A DNA stretch of 64,000 bases from Sweltsa coloradensis (Eukaryota; Arthropoda; Insecta; Plecoptera; Chloroperlidae). Each line of letters begins with the position of its first letter. Position 1 is the stretch's first letter. The notes under the pieces are model-generated. The model did not search any database, was not told where the DNA came from, and was given only the letters and a program-made list of their open reading frames with translations. The stretch is from positions 124,001 through 188,000 of the forward strand of contig JAMZAV010000298.1 of the NCBI GenBank assembly GCA_024449915.1. Direction: 5' to 3'. Made by a program: the position numbers and the translations under genes. Shown here piece after piece: positions 41,533-51,832 of the stretch.

Positions 41533-42340
41533 GTGGCTATTTAACCATAGCTACGGGAAAATTACGATCCTCAATTCTTCCGTAGCATGAACGAACATCG
41601 GCGGAAATCACCGAAGGTAGGCCTACTCGAACTGTGGATACGGAAAAATTAGGCCTGCTAATTTAACCGTAGGAACGGGAAGTAAATTACGGTAAAATTA
41701 CGTTAATTCAATAATAACCACTCTGAAAATATACTAATTATGTTATAATTAATAAAGATTGAACACAAACACTACCATTTCACTGTTGCCGGCGCGCCAT
41801 GTTTATTATGACATTTACTTAGTAGGCCTACCAACCTTTTCAATAACATACTCTACTTACCAAACCTTTAACGTTGCTATTTTAAATCTTAACTCGTTTT
41901 TTAATAAAATACTCTAATCACCAAACCTTTAACGTTGCTATTTTAAATCTAAACTCGTTTTTAACGGAAAGGATTTCGGGTGCGCTCTTATCGATTGTAT
42001 CCTAGAACTAGCGCGGCGCAGCACTTTTTAAACGCTTTTATCATCTAGAATTGTGTTTGCGACGGGGTCGAATGTAGTGAAATCATTTGCAGAAAAAACA
42101 TGGACCCAAATAGAATGGTAAAAAAAAACGACCAAACGAAAATTTGAACCGCCGACCTCTCGCGAATTCGGACGCGCTACCACTCTGCCACAATACACTG
42201 TGATATTTGAAGCTATTGGCCTAGTTAGGTGGTATCCCGAAGACGATTCGGATACCTTCGGTGATTTCCGCCGATGTTCGTTCATGCTACGGACGAATTG
42301 AGAATCGTAATTTTCCCGTAGCTACGGTTAAAATAGCCAC
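41533..42340. mobile_element. MITE with 85-bp inverted ends and tRNA-like insert
   Basis: GTGGCTATTTAACCATAGCT (41533) through CGGCGGAAATCACCGAAGGTA is mirrored at 42258-42340. Inside are two direct copies of the CCTTTAACGTTGC motif (41865, 41926), the AACGGAAAGGATTTCGGG block also found at 51547 and 51650, and a reversed tRNA-like segment at 42130-42200. Flanking duplications are not clear. Confidence 0.75.
42130..42200 (-). repeat. tRNA-derived segment (pseudo-tRNA)
   Basis: On the minus strand: TGGCAGAGTGGTAGCGCGTC (A-box) and GGCGGTTCAAATTTTC (degenerate B-box) at tRNA spacing. The stems are incomplete, so it is not a functional tRNA. Confidence 0.55.
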
Positions 42341-42489
42341 TTCCTTAAAAAAAAGGAGTTTCAACGCAAAAGGTGTTTCATTTAAAATAGCGACGTTCGA
42401 GGTTTCATTTACTAAATTTTCTTATCTTTAATGGGTTTGGTTTATTTGGATTAAGGACGCGTCAACCGTTAGGTCATAATGCACCACTC

Positions 42490-42720
42490 TAGCCTAAGGG
42501 GGGGGGGGGAGGAGGGGACCATGCTGGTCAGAACCAGACACGGGTAAGGGGAGGAAGGGGGGTTTCTCACGTCGCGGTCGTCATCGTCTTTGTCATCGTT
42601 TGTTGTGTCATTGTCATCGTCGCCAGGGGGTCGTCAAGGGAAGGGGGCAAGGTCCCCGACGACGATTGCCAGAGCTCGCCTCTAGTTTCGGGGAGTAAGA
42701 TATTCCGCTCTTTCTAGCTG
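42490..42720. repeat. Dispersed repeat R3, copy 1
   Basis: GGGGAGGAGGGGACC...GTCATCGTC-GTCAAGGGAAGGGGGCAAGGTCCCCGACGACGA...CCAGAGCTCGCC matches 46200-46370, with extra TCATCG repeats. No frame. Confidence 0.65.
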
Positions 42721-43205
42721 ATGTTTGCGAGGTGGACTTTTTCTCTTGAATCGCCTTTTACGATTAGCAGAGCCATGCGAAGCCCCCCAACCCCCACCAG
42801 GGCTTCGCCCCTGGACCCCAGAGACGACATACCTAGGCCTAGGCCTAGTCAACACACCGCACCTACAACTGTGTTAACAATTGACTGACCCAAACCGAAA
42901 ATGTTAAAAAGTTGACTGACCCCAACCAAAAGAGTTCCCGCCTATGTGACTTCCACTTCCACATTATAATGGTATCGGTAGGCAAAGGCATATCCCTAAG
43001 CAAGTTAAAGTTAACATTGGTTAACAATGGTTTTAAGTGTTTGGCCTTTGTGACAGCTAGGCCTAGGTCAGGGGGCTAGGTATCTAGCTATCCTATCCTA
43101 TGAGGTTAGGGTTGGCCCTACATCTGGTTAGAAAAGCATAATATACCAAACGTTTTACTGACATATGCTAATTAAGATGACATAGACCATTGATATTAAA
43201 CTTAC

Positions 43206-43390
43206 AAGGCAATTAACTAACACTGAGTTCGGCGTAGAAGAGAACAGGTGAATAAAAGCACAATAATTATCATAATAGGGCCACGTCAAAAAACGTAAAC
43301 ACATCACTGACAAGACTGAATATAAACGCAGTTCACACATCGTCTGGCCAACGAAACATTCCACAGCCACCTAAACTAGTTTGAGATTTC
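43206..43390 (-). promoter_or_regulatory. ZNF-2 non-coding first exon and promoter-proximal region (predicted)
   Basis: The minus strand reads GGTGGCTGTGGAATGTTTCG...GAACTGCGTTTATATTCAGT...GACGTGGCC, ending at donor GCCTT|GTAAGT (43206/43205). It aligns with the ZNF-1 region 26720-26547 and continues downstream into similar intron sequence (AGCATATGTCAGTAAAACG against AGCGTAAGTCAGTAACAAG). This is a duplicated promoter/first exon. Confidence 0.65.
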
Positions 43391-44170
43391 GCAGAAAACT
43401 ACCAATCTAAAAATTTGGCGGATATTATAAATCGTAGATAAGATGAAATTATTATTAGTTTTAGGGCGCTTTCATAGTAAAGATTATTCACATGTAGTAG
43501 ATGCTTACGGCAATCCTGACAGAAAGTAGCTGTCTACGTTTTTCTTCTACAGTAGCACTGATTAAAGAAGGCTATTCTTTAGTCAATGATGGCAGTGACC
43601 ATGATGGTAGTGACATTATGCCAGCGCCATATTGGCAATGATGGTAGTGACATAATATGCCAGCGTGATGTTTTATTAATAAAATTTAAAAAAACTACGA
43701 AACCTTTAAACTTCTCTATTTTTGGTGAAACTCCTTTTCGGTTGAAAGCCCTTTATATTAAAAATAAAAACGTAAAAAAAATTTTATGTATTTTTTGTTT
43801 AGTATTTTGTTAGTGAAACACGATGATTCTATTTTGGACTCTCCCAATCAAAAAAGTTCCGGCGTAGTTTGTAGTGCGCCACCGAAAAATTAATCAAGAA
43901 ACATTTATTACACAATATATATTTACAAGTTGAAAAAGATTTAGGGCCTTTTTCACGGAAAACTGTAATCTATATAATTACCAAATTTAAATTTACAACT
44001 ACAGTTCTTTTTAAACATTTAGGTTATCTACCAGTATTACTGTCTTTGCTACAAAATTATGCAAAGTTTAAAAGTATGGTACATAATATTATTATGTTTT
44101 TGCAAGAAATTACTTTTGAACTTTTGGTCATAGATTGGCAGTTGGCACATAGCTATTCGCTCGGCCAGTA
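43391..44170. other. Intergenic ZNF-3/ZNF-2, no gene seen
   Basis: Short direct repeats of GATGGTAGTGACAT and TATGCCAGCG at 43585-43670. A diverged CCTTTAAAC...CTATTTTT motif is at 43700-43724. No exon. Confidence 0.5.
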
Positions 44171-44261
44171 AGAATCCGATGGATATGAAACTTAACATAG
44201 TTGCCATGCCAAGCATACATGGACAGACCTACAGTCGTAGATTTATTAATATTTTATGTTT

Positions 44262-44458
44262 ATCAGCCAGGATCAATCCAAGAATGTGGTCAATTTTGAG
44301 ACTTTTTAATGATATCCAAAATCCTGAAAATCAATTTAATTTTTTACAATTATTTCAAGAAAAGTGTTACTGTAGAACCCTATGTTTCTGCTTTCTTGAC
44401 AACTACCCAAAATTGTAAACACCTGCGGTGTCAGCCGGCCAAGCGAACAGAAATTTGC
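44262..44458. repeat. Dispersed repeat R1, copy 2
   Basis: Matches 8437-8640 (GCCAGGATCAATCCAAGAATG... CCAAGCGAACAG). A third, more diverged copy at 45964-46190 shares the preceding AGCTATTCGCTCGGCC segment with 44152-44166. Confidence 0.7.
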
Positions 44459-44923
44459 TTAAAACGCATGTCCTATAATATCCCGTTCACTACAGTCACA
44501 GATAATAGAATACACTACGTGTGTACTCTGTTATCTGTGCTACAGTATTTCATCTAGATCAAAGTAGCCATTAGACACGTTGTGGTCGTCATTTGTCACG
44601 GTCGTCAAGGGAAATTCAGTGATTTTGAAGGATATTGGAGATAATAATCAAGATCTACTGTTTTTGAATACTACTAATTAGTAATTTAAATTAAATAGGC
44701 CTACTGATACTGCAAAACTCATGAGAATAAATTTGAATTATGTCAGGATAATGATAGACGTTTAAAAATAGAAAGTGAGTGAGGAGATTTCATAGTTGTA
44801 TTTATTTATTTAGTTTGTAAAAACAAAATATTTTTCAAAACAAAATAAACTTCCTAATATTAAGATGATTCTTATGGGCACTGATAACTCAACTGTTGAG
44901 TGCCCTAAAACAACACTAACTAA

Positions 44924-45244
44924 AAGCGGCTGCCAAACAATCAACATACCGCCCAACTTTATTGCTAGCCCTGCCACAAGAGCAACAAAATAAAGGAACA
45001 GTGGTGACACTGTTGTGGTTGATAGTTATCAACCATCACGTGATACTTTGAAGAGATCTGATTGGAAGTTGCTAACTTTTATTGGCAAGTTGTTCAGATT
45101 GATGATCATTTTTGGGGTGTTGCCGGGTGTTGAGCAACTCGACTTCACCGTTTGGCGGGCAGTCGGCAATATGCGTGTTATCAAATGCACACCAACTCAC
45201 AGCAACATTGCTGAGCAACAATGTTGATCGTTTGGCAGCCGCTT
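44924..45244. mobile_element. MITE, TIR AAGCGGCTGCCAAAC
   Basis: AAGCGGCTGCCAAACAATCAACAT (first 20: AAGCGGCTGCCAAACAATCA) is mirrored by GATCGTTTGGCAGCCGCTT ending at 45244. AACTAA flanks both sides (44918-44923 and 45245-45250) and can be read as 8-bp AACTAAAA if the edge is shifted by two bases. Confidence 0.75.
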
Positions 45245-45624
45245 AACTAAAATGATACTTCTAACAAGTAACAAATAACAATGCAAACTTACAAGTTATA
45301 ATTATCATCATATAGCCTACCTAGTATCATTGTACCATCTAGGCCTACATACTATATAATGCCCAAACTCTAGTACGAAAATCATAATATATAGCATAGT
45401 ATTATTATTGACACCTCATTTACACAATTATTTAAAGTTACTTTTTGTTATTACTATTAAATATTACTGTACTTAAAAGTTAAAACTATTGTCACATACT
45501 CTTTAAATTTAAAATTGGTATACAAAATAAGGATAGGCTATTATATCACTGCTATTTTATAATCTTAGTCCATATCCTACTATATTAGATTTACTAGGGA
45601 AACGCCAAAGTCGTTGATAGACGA

Positions 45625-45745
45625 GTGAGTGATCCATGTGTTGAGTACAAGGGAACATCCCCTTTTCTCCCCTAGGCCTATACATATGGCTGGATCTAGC
45701 CCAGTATGGGGAATGATACCGGGTATTCAACACATGGCTCACTGC
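45625..45745. repeat. Hairpin repeat
   Basis: AGTGATCCATGTGTTGAGTAC...GGGAACATCCCC is mirrored by GGGGAATGATACCGGGTATTCAACACATGGCTCACT around about 45 bases. Possibly a small MITE; no duplication found. Confidence 0.5.
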
Positions 45746-45963
45746 ACATCCTTGTCTAATATTACATAGTCTAAAATAAGCTGTAAACATCCCAGAAATG
45801 GCACAAAACCTTCTCCCAATGCCTTGAAACTAATTTACAATAATAACAGAGGTATTGTTAAAAATCATATCCAGCCAGGCAAACTTCAGTCTTTTCTTCT
45901 TGGGTCATTTTACTATGGGTAGGCCTACCGGTAACTTAAGAGGGAATGGGACACATTTGGCTG

Positions 45964-46190
45964 TTAGCAAATAGCTATTCGCTCGGCCAAAATGCATCCG
46001 ACGTATATAAAACTTTGCAAAGTTGTCAATAAAGCATATATAGACAGCCCTGTGGTCATAGATTTTCCAAATTTTGACTTAATCAGTCAGAAAAAAATCA
46101 CGAATATGGTCGATTTTAGAGTTTTTAACCAAATCAAAATTTGTGAAAATAATTTAATTTCTATAAATTATTTTAAAACAAAATTTAAAA
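45964..46190. repeat. Dispersed repeat R1, diverged copy 3
   Basis: AAATAGCTATTCGCTCGGCC and 'GTGAAAATAATTTAATTTCT' correspond to 44150-44345. Moderately diverged. Confidence 0.5.
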
Positions 46191-46199
46191 ACCAGCCAC

Positions 46200-46370
46200 A
46201 AGCGTATGGGGAGGGCAGGGGTTCCCCCCCGTCATGGTCGTCTCCCTCTGTGTCATCATCCGTCCGTGTGGTCATTGTCGTCGCCGTCGGGGAGGTAGTC
46301 AAAGGGAGGGGGAAAGTTCCCCGACGACGACCCAGAGCTCGCCATATTAGTTTCAGGGAGAAAAACTCCC
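46200..46370. repeat. Dispersed repeat R3, copy 2
   Basis: GGGGAGGGCAGGGGTTCCCC...GTCATTGTCGTCGCC...AAAGTTCCCCGACGACGACC matches 42490-42720. Confidence 0.65.
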
Positions 46371-46957
46371 CTAATCACGGGCCAAACCACGAGAAGGTTG
46401 CGAGTACTAGAGCATTGTACCAATCTAAAATGGCCCTTTATAACATTGTGTCTTGAAACTCCAACAAATATAGGCTACACTCAAAACACGCAAAAATATG
46501 CATTCCAAAATCACACACCACACCTTCTTGGTAATCAACATATTTTGACCGAACTACTTGCCCAAATTACAAAACAAAACATATTAGGTTTACAAAAAAG
46601 GCTGTCGAGTAGGCCTACGTCAATAGGCCTTGTTTCCAATATTTTTTTGGATTGAAATCCTCCAAGGTCACGGGGCATAAAGATCGTCCCCATGTTATTT
46701 CTTATGGGAGTTTTTTGCCGATGGGACCTAGCTCGGAAATTAACAAGTCGACAAAAAAAAATATCGGGTCACGGTAGGCCCAATTTTTTTTTAGGCCTAC
46801 TTCTAACTTCATAATTAGTAAGCATGAATGAAATATATTTTTTGAGTTTAGAGGGTGAATACCCCTTCAACCGCTTGCGGTTAATAATGTAGGCTTTAAA
46901 ACAAGTGCTGACCTGTCATAAAAAAGAAATGAAAAAAATGAAGCTTCTATGGTTTTT

Positions 46958-47330
46958 TATTAGAAACAAATTTAGAGTGGAAAGTCTACGAGACAAAACT
47001 GGAAGAGAAAGACTTTGGTAGGCCTGCTTCATGTAAGAAGAAGAATGAAGAGTGATGGAATCCCAAGACGAGAGTTTTAATGTAGTATATAAGGGGGAGT
47101 GCAAGTTGACCTTATAGGGAGTGGGGGGGGGGAAGTAAACGAAGAATCGGCAATCGCCCATCCCAGACAAAGATGGAATTTGACCTACCAAATAAAATGT
47201 AGCGCAGAAGACAGAGGCAAATCATGGGAACGGATGTACAAAGAAAGACACTGGAAGGACAGATAAATTGAGATTGCTAACGTAGAAATGCCGGTGACAG
47301 CAGACAGCAAAGTAGAAGGACGATCAAGCA
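46958..47330 (+). pseudogene. Decayed non-LTR ORF2 fragment
   Basis: Frame-shifted traces 'NKFRVESLRDKTGRERLW', 'EEE*RVMESQDESF' and, after about 110 unrelated bases, sequence matching 'EERGKSWERINEERLWED' align to the intact copy at 16103-16782. Too broken to encode protein. Confidence 0.6.
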
Positions 47331-47612
47331 AGCAAGCATTAAGTTCACAACTACAGGTAGGCCTTTCCTACCTATTTAAAATTATCAAGTTAAAAAAGAG
47401 AGCGACAATTGTGTGAAGTCATTTCTAAAAAGTATTTACATGCTATAGGCTTGGGTAGCCTACTCTTTAAAATTTGACTGGTCAAAATAGTAATGGTGTA
47501 ATACTCTAGGCCTATGGCAGCATATAGGCCTAGGGTAAACGAGTAGGGCCTACCGGTACACATTAAAAAAAATTAATGTGTAGGCCGCAGACTTATATAA
47601 ATTATTAAATTT

Positions 47613-48520
47613 CTAGCTTGTTTGACAAAGTTTGTTTTCGTGAACTTTTTTTAAATGTGTGACAAGACCCTTTTTACGGACAAACCTGGCCTGGCATTCA
47701 CCACAAGAAAAAGGCTTGAATCTCAAATGTGTTTTTTTGTGCTTGGCAAGAATGGAAGTTTGAGAAAACGTTCGACTACAAAGATCACACGAATATGGCT
47801 TCTCGCCCGTGTGTGTTCGTACATGCTTTGTGAGGGCGGCGCTTCGAGAGAATCTCGATTCACAGATCGGACAACAAAATGGCTTCTCGCCCGTGTGTGC
47901 TCTCTTGTGTCTAGCGAGGTATGAGCTTCGAGCGAACGTTTCGTTACAAAGTCCACAAACGTACGGCTTCTCGCCTGTGTGAGTTCGCTCGTGTACTGTA
48001 AGGTCAGAACTGCGCGAAAAACGAGATTGGCAAACACCGCACGAAAAGGGTTTCGAATCCGAATGCGTTAGGGCGTGTCGGGAAAGATGGCAGCGCAAGG
48101 AAAACCGAGCACTACATACGGAACACGCAAATGGTTTCTCTCCAGTGTGTGTTCTCTTGTGAACGGTCAGGTGCGAGCTTTGATAGAAGCGAGCTTCGCA
48201 AACGTCACACGCAAATCGTTTATCGCCCGAATGTTTTCTCTTGTGCAACATGTGGCTATTACGCTAGGCGAACGTTGCGTCGCATTCGTCACATGCAAAT
48301 CGCTTCTCTATTTTTCCCAAGTGCGACTTGATGTGAACGATAAGACGAGATCTCGTTGGAAACTTTGCGCCGCACACGTCACAACTGTAACACGTTTCTT
48401 TAACTTTCGCATTCTTGCGAGTAGATTCAGGTGTTGGTTTCTTGAACACGTCTTCACCGTTATACTCGAAAGGAACGAGCCTCGCTCGAAGTTTGCGGCT
48501 CAAAGATGACAGTGTTGTGC
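47613..48520 (-). CDS. ZNF-3 last exon: 9 C2H2 fingers, one in-frame TAG
   Basis: Terminal exon entered at acceptor ATGTCTCTTTTAG before 48520, phase 1 (G|GC). A linker 'LVPFEYNGEDVFKKPTPEST' is followed by nine fingers, ending before 'HENKLCQTS'. All use standard C-x2-C-x12-H-x3-H spacing with TGEKP linkers. One in-frame stop TAG (48266-48264) sits in finger 2 at the residue after 'CDECDATFA', and the frame continues unbroken as 'RNSHMLHKRKHSGDK'. With exons 54370-54271 and 50111-49761 the model is 1359 nt, divisible by three. The stop could be a real nonsense change (CAG to TAG is the simplest), an assembly error, or a polymorphism. Downstream fingers look well preserved. Confidence 0.88.
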
Positions 48521-49683
48521 CTAAAAGAGACATTCAATTAGAATAGGTAGGCTAGTGAAACTCTGCTAGTTGTTCAGTAACTGTGAGATGAAGAAAAAGT
48601 TGGGTCGAACATAACCCAAACAAAAAGTTGCTAAACTAAGTAATCTTTTAGCTCAGAGGTCCAATTGGGAAAAAAATATCCCATAAGAAATAACCATAGG
48701 CCTAACATTGCGTGACCCTGTCTGTGACCTTGGAGGATTTTTGTCAGAAAAAATATTGGCCTCCATTACAGCACGACAGCCGATTGGAGACAGGCCAACA
48801 CTTAGGTTGGTCTCTACCTCTACCAGAAGAGTAAAAAAATATCTTCATATTGGTACCTATTTGGCGGTAGGCCTAGGCCTATCCGTATATTTATATGAAA
48901 TACAATGTGATGATTATTGATTAATGATTATTGATTAGTGACATCGTGATGATGGTAGGGCCTATTATATAAGTTGGTAGTAGGCCTGCCGCCTGCCTAC
49001 CTGTTCTATCCCTACCATATTTTGATAATTTCATTGTTTAATACTTATGTAGGCCTTACGGTAGGTACTAAAAGGCGTATGTAAAATGGACTAGCCGACT
49101 CGTCAAAAACTGTTATTATTGACTGCAACTAAAATTGTAATTTTTTGTTGATATTGTCCAAAATAAAGGAAATAAATTGAAACAGTGAAAAAAAAGTTTT
49201 TTTTTATTTAGTATAAAAAATGACTGATGTGAAGAATATAGGCCTACATAATTTCAATACCTACAAGCCCGGATCTGTTGTTGGAAACTCTTCTCGAATC
49301 ATGTGTAGGGTACCTAATTAAAAAAAAATTGCAAAATTCTATTTTTATCTATGGTGTAGGTAGGCCCTAAAAGAGGTTGATAAACTTCCAATTGAGATTA
49401 AAAGTGTAAAAAGAGTAGGATTGGTTTTAAATCCAAATGTATTTTGTGGGTACAACAGCAGCTTATATAGAAATTAGAAATGGCATTAAAAAACAAACAA
49501 AAATGTTTTTAATTAATTATTAAGTACCCTAGGTAGGTTATATCTGCCGGGCGACGACCGTCGCCCTAGATTACGAAATGTCAAAATGTCAAATGTTGTG
49601 ATGAATTTATATTGTGTGAAATACTATTGTATCTAGTATGTATTGTAGCCTAAATTGGCTAATTTGCCAGAAAATAACCTGAA
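48521..49683. other. ZNF-3 last intron, no gene seen
   Basis: AT-rich intron with several TAGGCCTA octamers. No exon, RNA gene or element boundary recognised. Confidence 0.5.
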
Positions 49684-49760
49684 CTAACTAACCAACCACT
49701 TCAGAGACAAAGATAGATGATTTTGATTCATCATGATATCTAGACTGTATTTCCGTTTAC

Positions 49761-50111
49761 CTTGATCGTTCTGCAGTTCAGCGTGCGAGTAGTGGCCGGC
49801 TTCCACAGAAGTATCGTCTATTTCTGCAGGCTCTTGTTTGACGTTTACAAAGTGTATCTCTTGCTGGTCTAATTGAGGTTCACATACAGTGGCGGCACAG
49901 TCAGACTCGTCTAGTTCTTCAGGCTCTTGTTTAACATTCACAAACGTTAGCTCCTGCAGGCCTAGATTAGGTTCACATAAAGAAGCAGCATAGTCGGACT
50001 CGTCTGTCTCCGCAGGCTCTCGTTTAACTTCTGCAAAGCTTAGCTCCGGCCGGGCTTGGTGTGGTTCAATGGTGGCAGCTAAATAGCTAGACTGCGGCAG
50101 AGAGTCAGCAC
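49761..50111 (-). CDS. ZNF-3 exon 2: triple CEP...VKQEPEE repeat
   Basis: A 351-nt exon: acceptor CCCTGTTTTAG before 50111, donor CAAG|GTAAACG after 49761, phase 1 at both ends. It is open throughout and encodes three tandem acidic repeats: 'LSFAEVKREPAETDESDYAA', 'LTFVNVKQEPEELDESDCAA' and 'IHFVNVKQEPAEIDDTSVEA'. Each is preceded by an xEPH/CEP-type box, and the exon ends 'GHYSHAELQNDQ'. Each VKxE is a possible SUMO-acceptor consensus. ZNF-2 has one such unit and ZNF-1 has one per exon, so unit number varies by internal duplication. Confidence 0.88.
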
Positions 50112-50329
50112 CTAAAACAGGGTTTCACTAATTATGACAGGCCTACATCAAGCATTTAAAAATTTTGTGCAACAAACAACAACTGTAACGGTTACAGTTA
50201 GTTTCCAAGCTTGTAGCAAGTGTATTGATACTTAGTACTATAGGTACATGTAGGCCCTATATGAGGTCTGGTAGGGAACTAAAAAAAAATAAGAGTCTAC
50301 AAAATACAGTGCAATTTAGAGAGCTTAGG

Positions 50330-50736
50330 TTTATTTATTTATTTATTTTTATTTTTATTTATTTATTGATTGATTGATTGATTGATTGCTGTTTATTGTA
50401 CATAGATCCCTAGAGAATAACATAAATGTACATTCATGGATATTATACATTGTCAAACATATGATCTACAAAATACACAATGATTATGTTGCTAAAATAA
50501 TGAATAATAAAACATTGTGGTAACTCCAGATTTAACTACAGAACTCATCAATTGAATAAAATGCCTTATCAATAAGAAATGCTTTTAATTTGCTTTTAAA
50601 GCAGTCGTCACTGGTATTAATTGTTTTCAACTCCATGGGCAGGTTGTTGTAGAGCCGCCTTCCACAACTTCTGGGGCTCCTGAGACCAGCTGTAGTAGTT
50701 CTTACTGATTCAAGATGCAGGTCACCCCGATGCCTA
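50330..50736 (-). pseudogene. L2/CR1-like reverse transcriptase C-terminus and 3' tail
   Basis: On the minus strand from about 50735: 'DTRHRGDLHLESVRTTTAG', 'LRSPRSCGRRLYNNLPMELK' and 'SDDCFKSKLKAFLIDKAFYS', then a stop near 50530. This matches the typical end of L2/CR1-type ORFs ('..R.LYN.LP..LK....FK.KLK.FL....FY'). A 3' UTR leads into a (CAAT)n then (AAAT)n tail (50390-50330). It has no ATG, so frame callers miss it. 5'-truncated and non-functional. Confidence 0.72.
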
Positions 50737-50740
50737 GTAT

Positions 50741-50945
50741 CATCAACGTCTATCCTATTCAGTTATAAAAACTGATTTACAAAGGAGGACAACTAAATAA
50801 ATCTAAATTACATAGATGCAGACACAACAATGAACTTTGAAATAGTAATATTAGCCTACAACAATGCATTAAATACTCAACAAATTTGATAACAAATAAA
50901 AAGGATATTAAATGCAATTTATGAATGAATCGAATATATAAAAAA
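50741..50945 (-). repeat. Repeat X, uninterrupted copy
   Basis: Aligns with 16030-16102, 16791-16850 and 17337-17420. It gives the pre-insertion sequence for the two elements inserted there. Confidence 0.8.
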
Positions 50946-51075
50946 AGGGGGTGGGGAATGAAAAGAAAAGAAAAAGAAAATAAAAGAAAAAAGAAAAAAT
51001 GAAAGGAAAAAAAAGAAAGAAAGAAAGAAAAAAGAAGGAAAAAAAACATTAAAAAAGAAAAACGAAAAGAAAAAA
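50940..51075. repeat. Polypurine tract (G/A)
   Basis: About 135 nearly pure purine bases, mostly (A)nG repeats. The Phe/Ser-rich minus frame across it is an artefact. Confidence 0.9.
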
Positions 51076-51507
51076 AACTGATTTATTAGACGATCCCACT
51101 CAAACGAATATGAGGTTTGCCAAAAATCAGGAACAGCAAATCAGGGAGTAATCAATCTTTCGCGGAAGAAACCACCGAACGCGAATCTTCATTCTTGTGT
51201 TCAACCATCATTCTTGTGTTCAAATCTTGATAACAATTAGTGCAAAAGATCTTGACTCTAATATATAATTATATCAGATATATAATTATTTAAAATTGCT
51301 CAAGTCAAAAACTGATCATAGCAATAATACAGGACACCTAACTCGAGTTGCAAGTTCCACCAGTGGGCGGCAACCAGACAAACTAGGCAGAAAAAAAAGG
51401 TTTATTTTTTTAGGTTTATTTATTGTATAGCTTAGGCCTACCTATCTTAATGCAATAGGCCTATCATGTTTTATATAGGCCTAGCCTAGTCCTATGGAAC
51501 AAATGTA

Positions 51508-51733
51508 GGTACTCTTTCGGATGGTGTGCCCCAACTTTTAAATACCGTAACGGAAAGGATTTCGGGTGCGCTCTTATCAAAAATATCCTAGAACTAGCGC
51601 CGCAGGTAACTAGGCGGAAAGGTCGACTAACCTAACGTAAGTAGTTTTGTAACGGAAAGGATTTCGGGTGCGTATGTTTTCATTGAAAAAAACAAGTGTT
51701 GAAAAGTTGGGGCACACCATCTGAAAGAGTACC
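51508..51733. mobile_element. MITE family F, TSD CAAATGTA
   Basis: GGTACTCTTTCGGATGGTGT (51508) is mirrored by ACACCATCTGAAAGAGTACC (to 51733), and CAAATGTA is duplicated at 51500-51507 and 51734-51741. It shares GTGYCCCAACTTTT-AATACCG with 26898 and 28110. Two direct copies of AACGGAAAGGATTTCGGGTG inside (51549, 51652) also occur at 41964. Confidence 0.9.
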
Positions 51734-51832
51734 CAAATGTAGGCCTAGCCTATGCCATGAAAAAACTGCTCAACGAACTGAACTGAACAGTGTTATTTTA
51801 ATTCAAAGTAATGCACCTTGGTAGGTCTAGGC

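Noticed and set aside
46958..47330. Host gene with short exons
   Set aside because: Aligns as a decayed copy of the non-LTR fragment at 16103-16782.
50777..51049. 90-codon Phe/Ser-rich minus frame
   Set aside because: Artefact of the polypurine tract.
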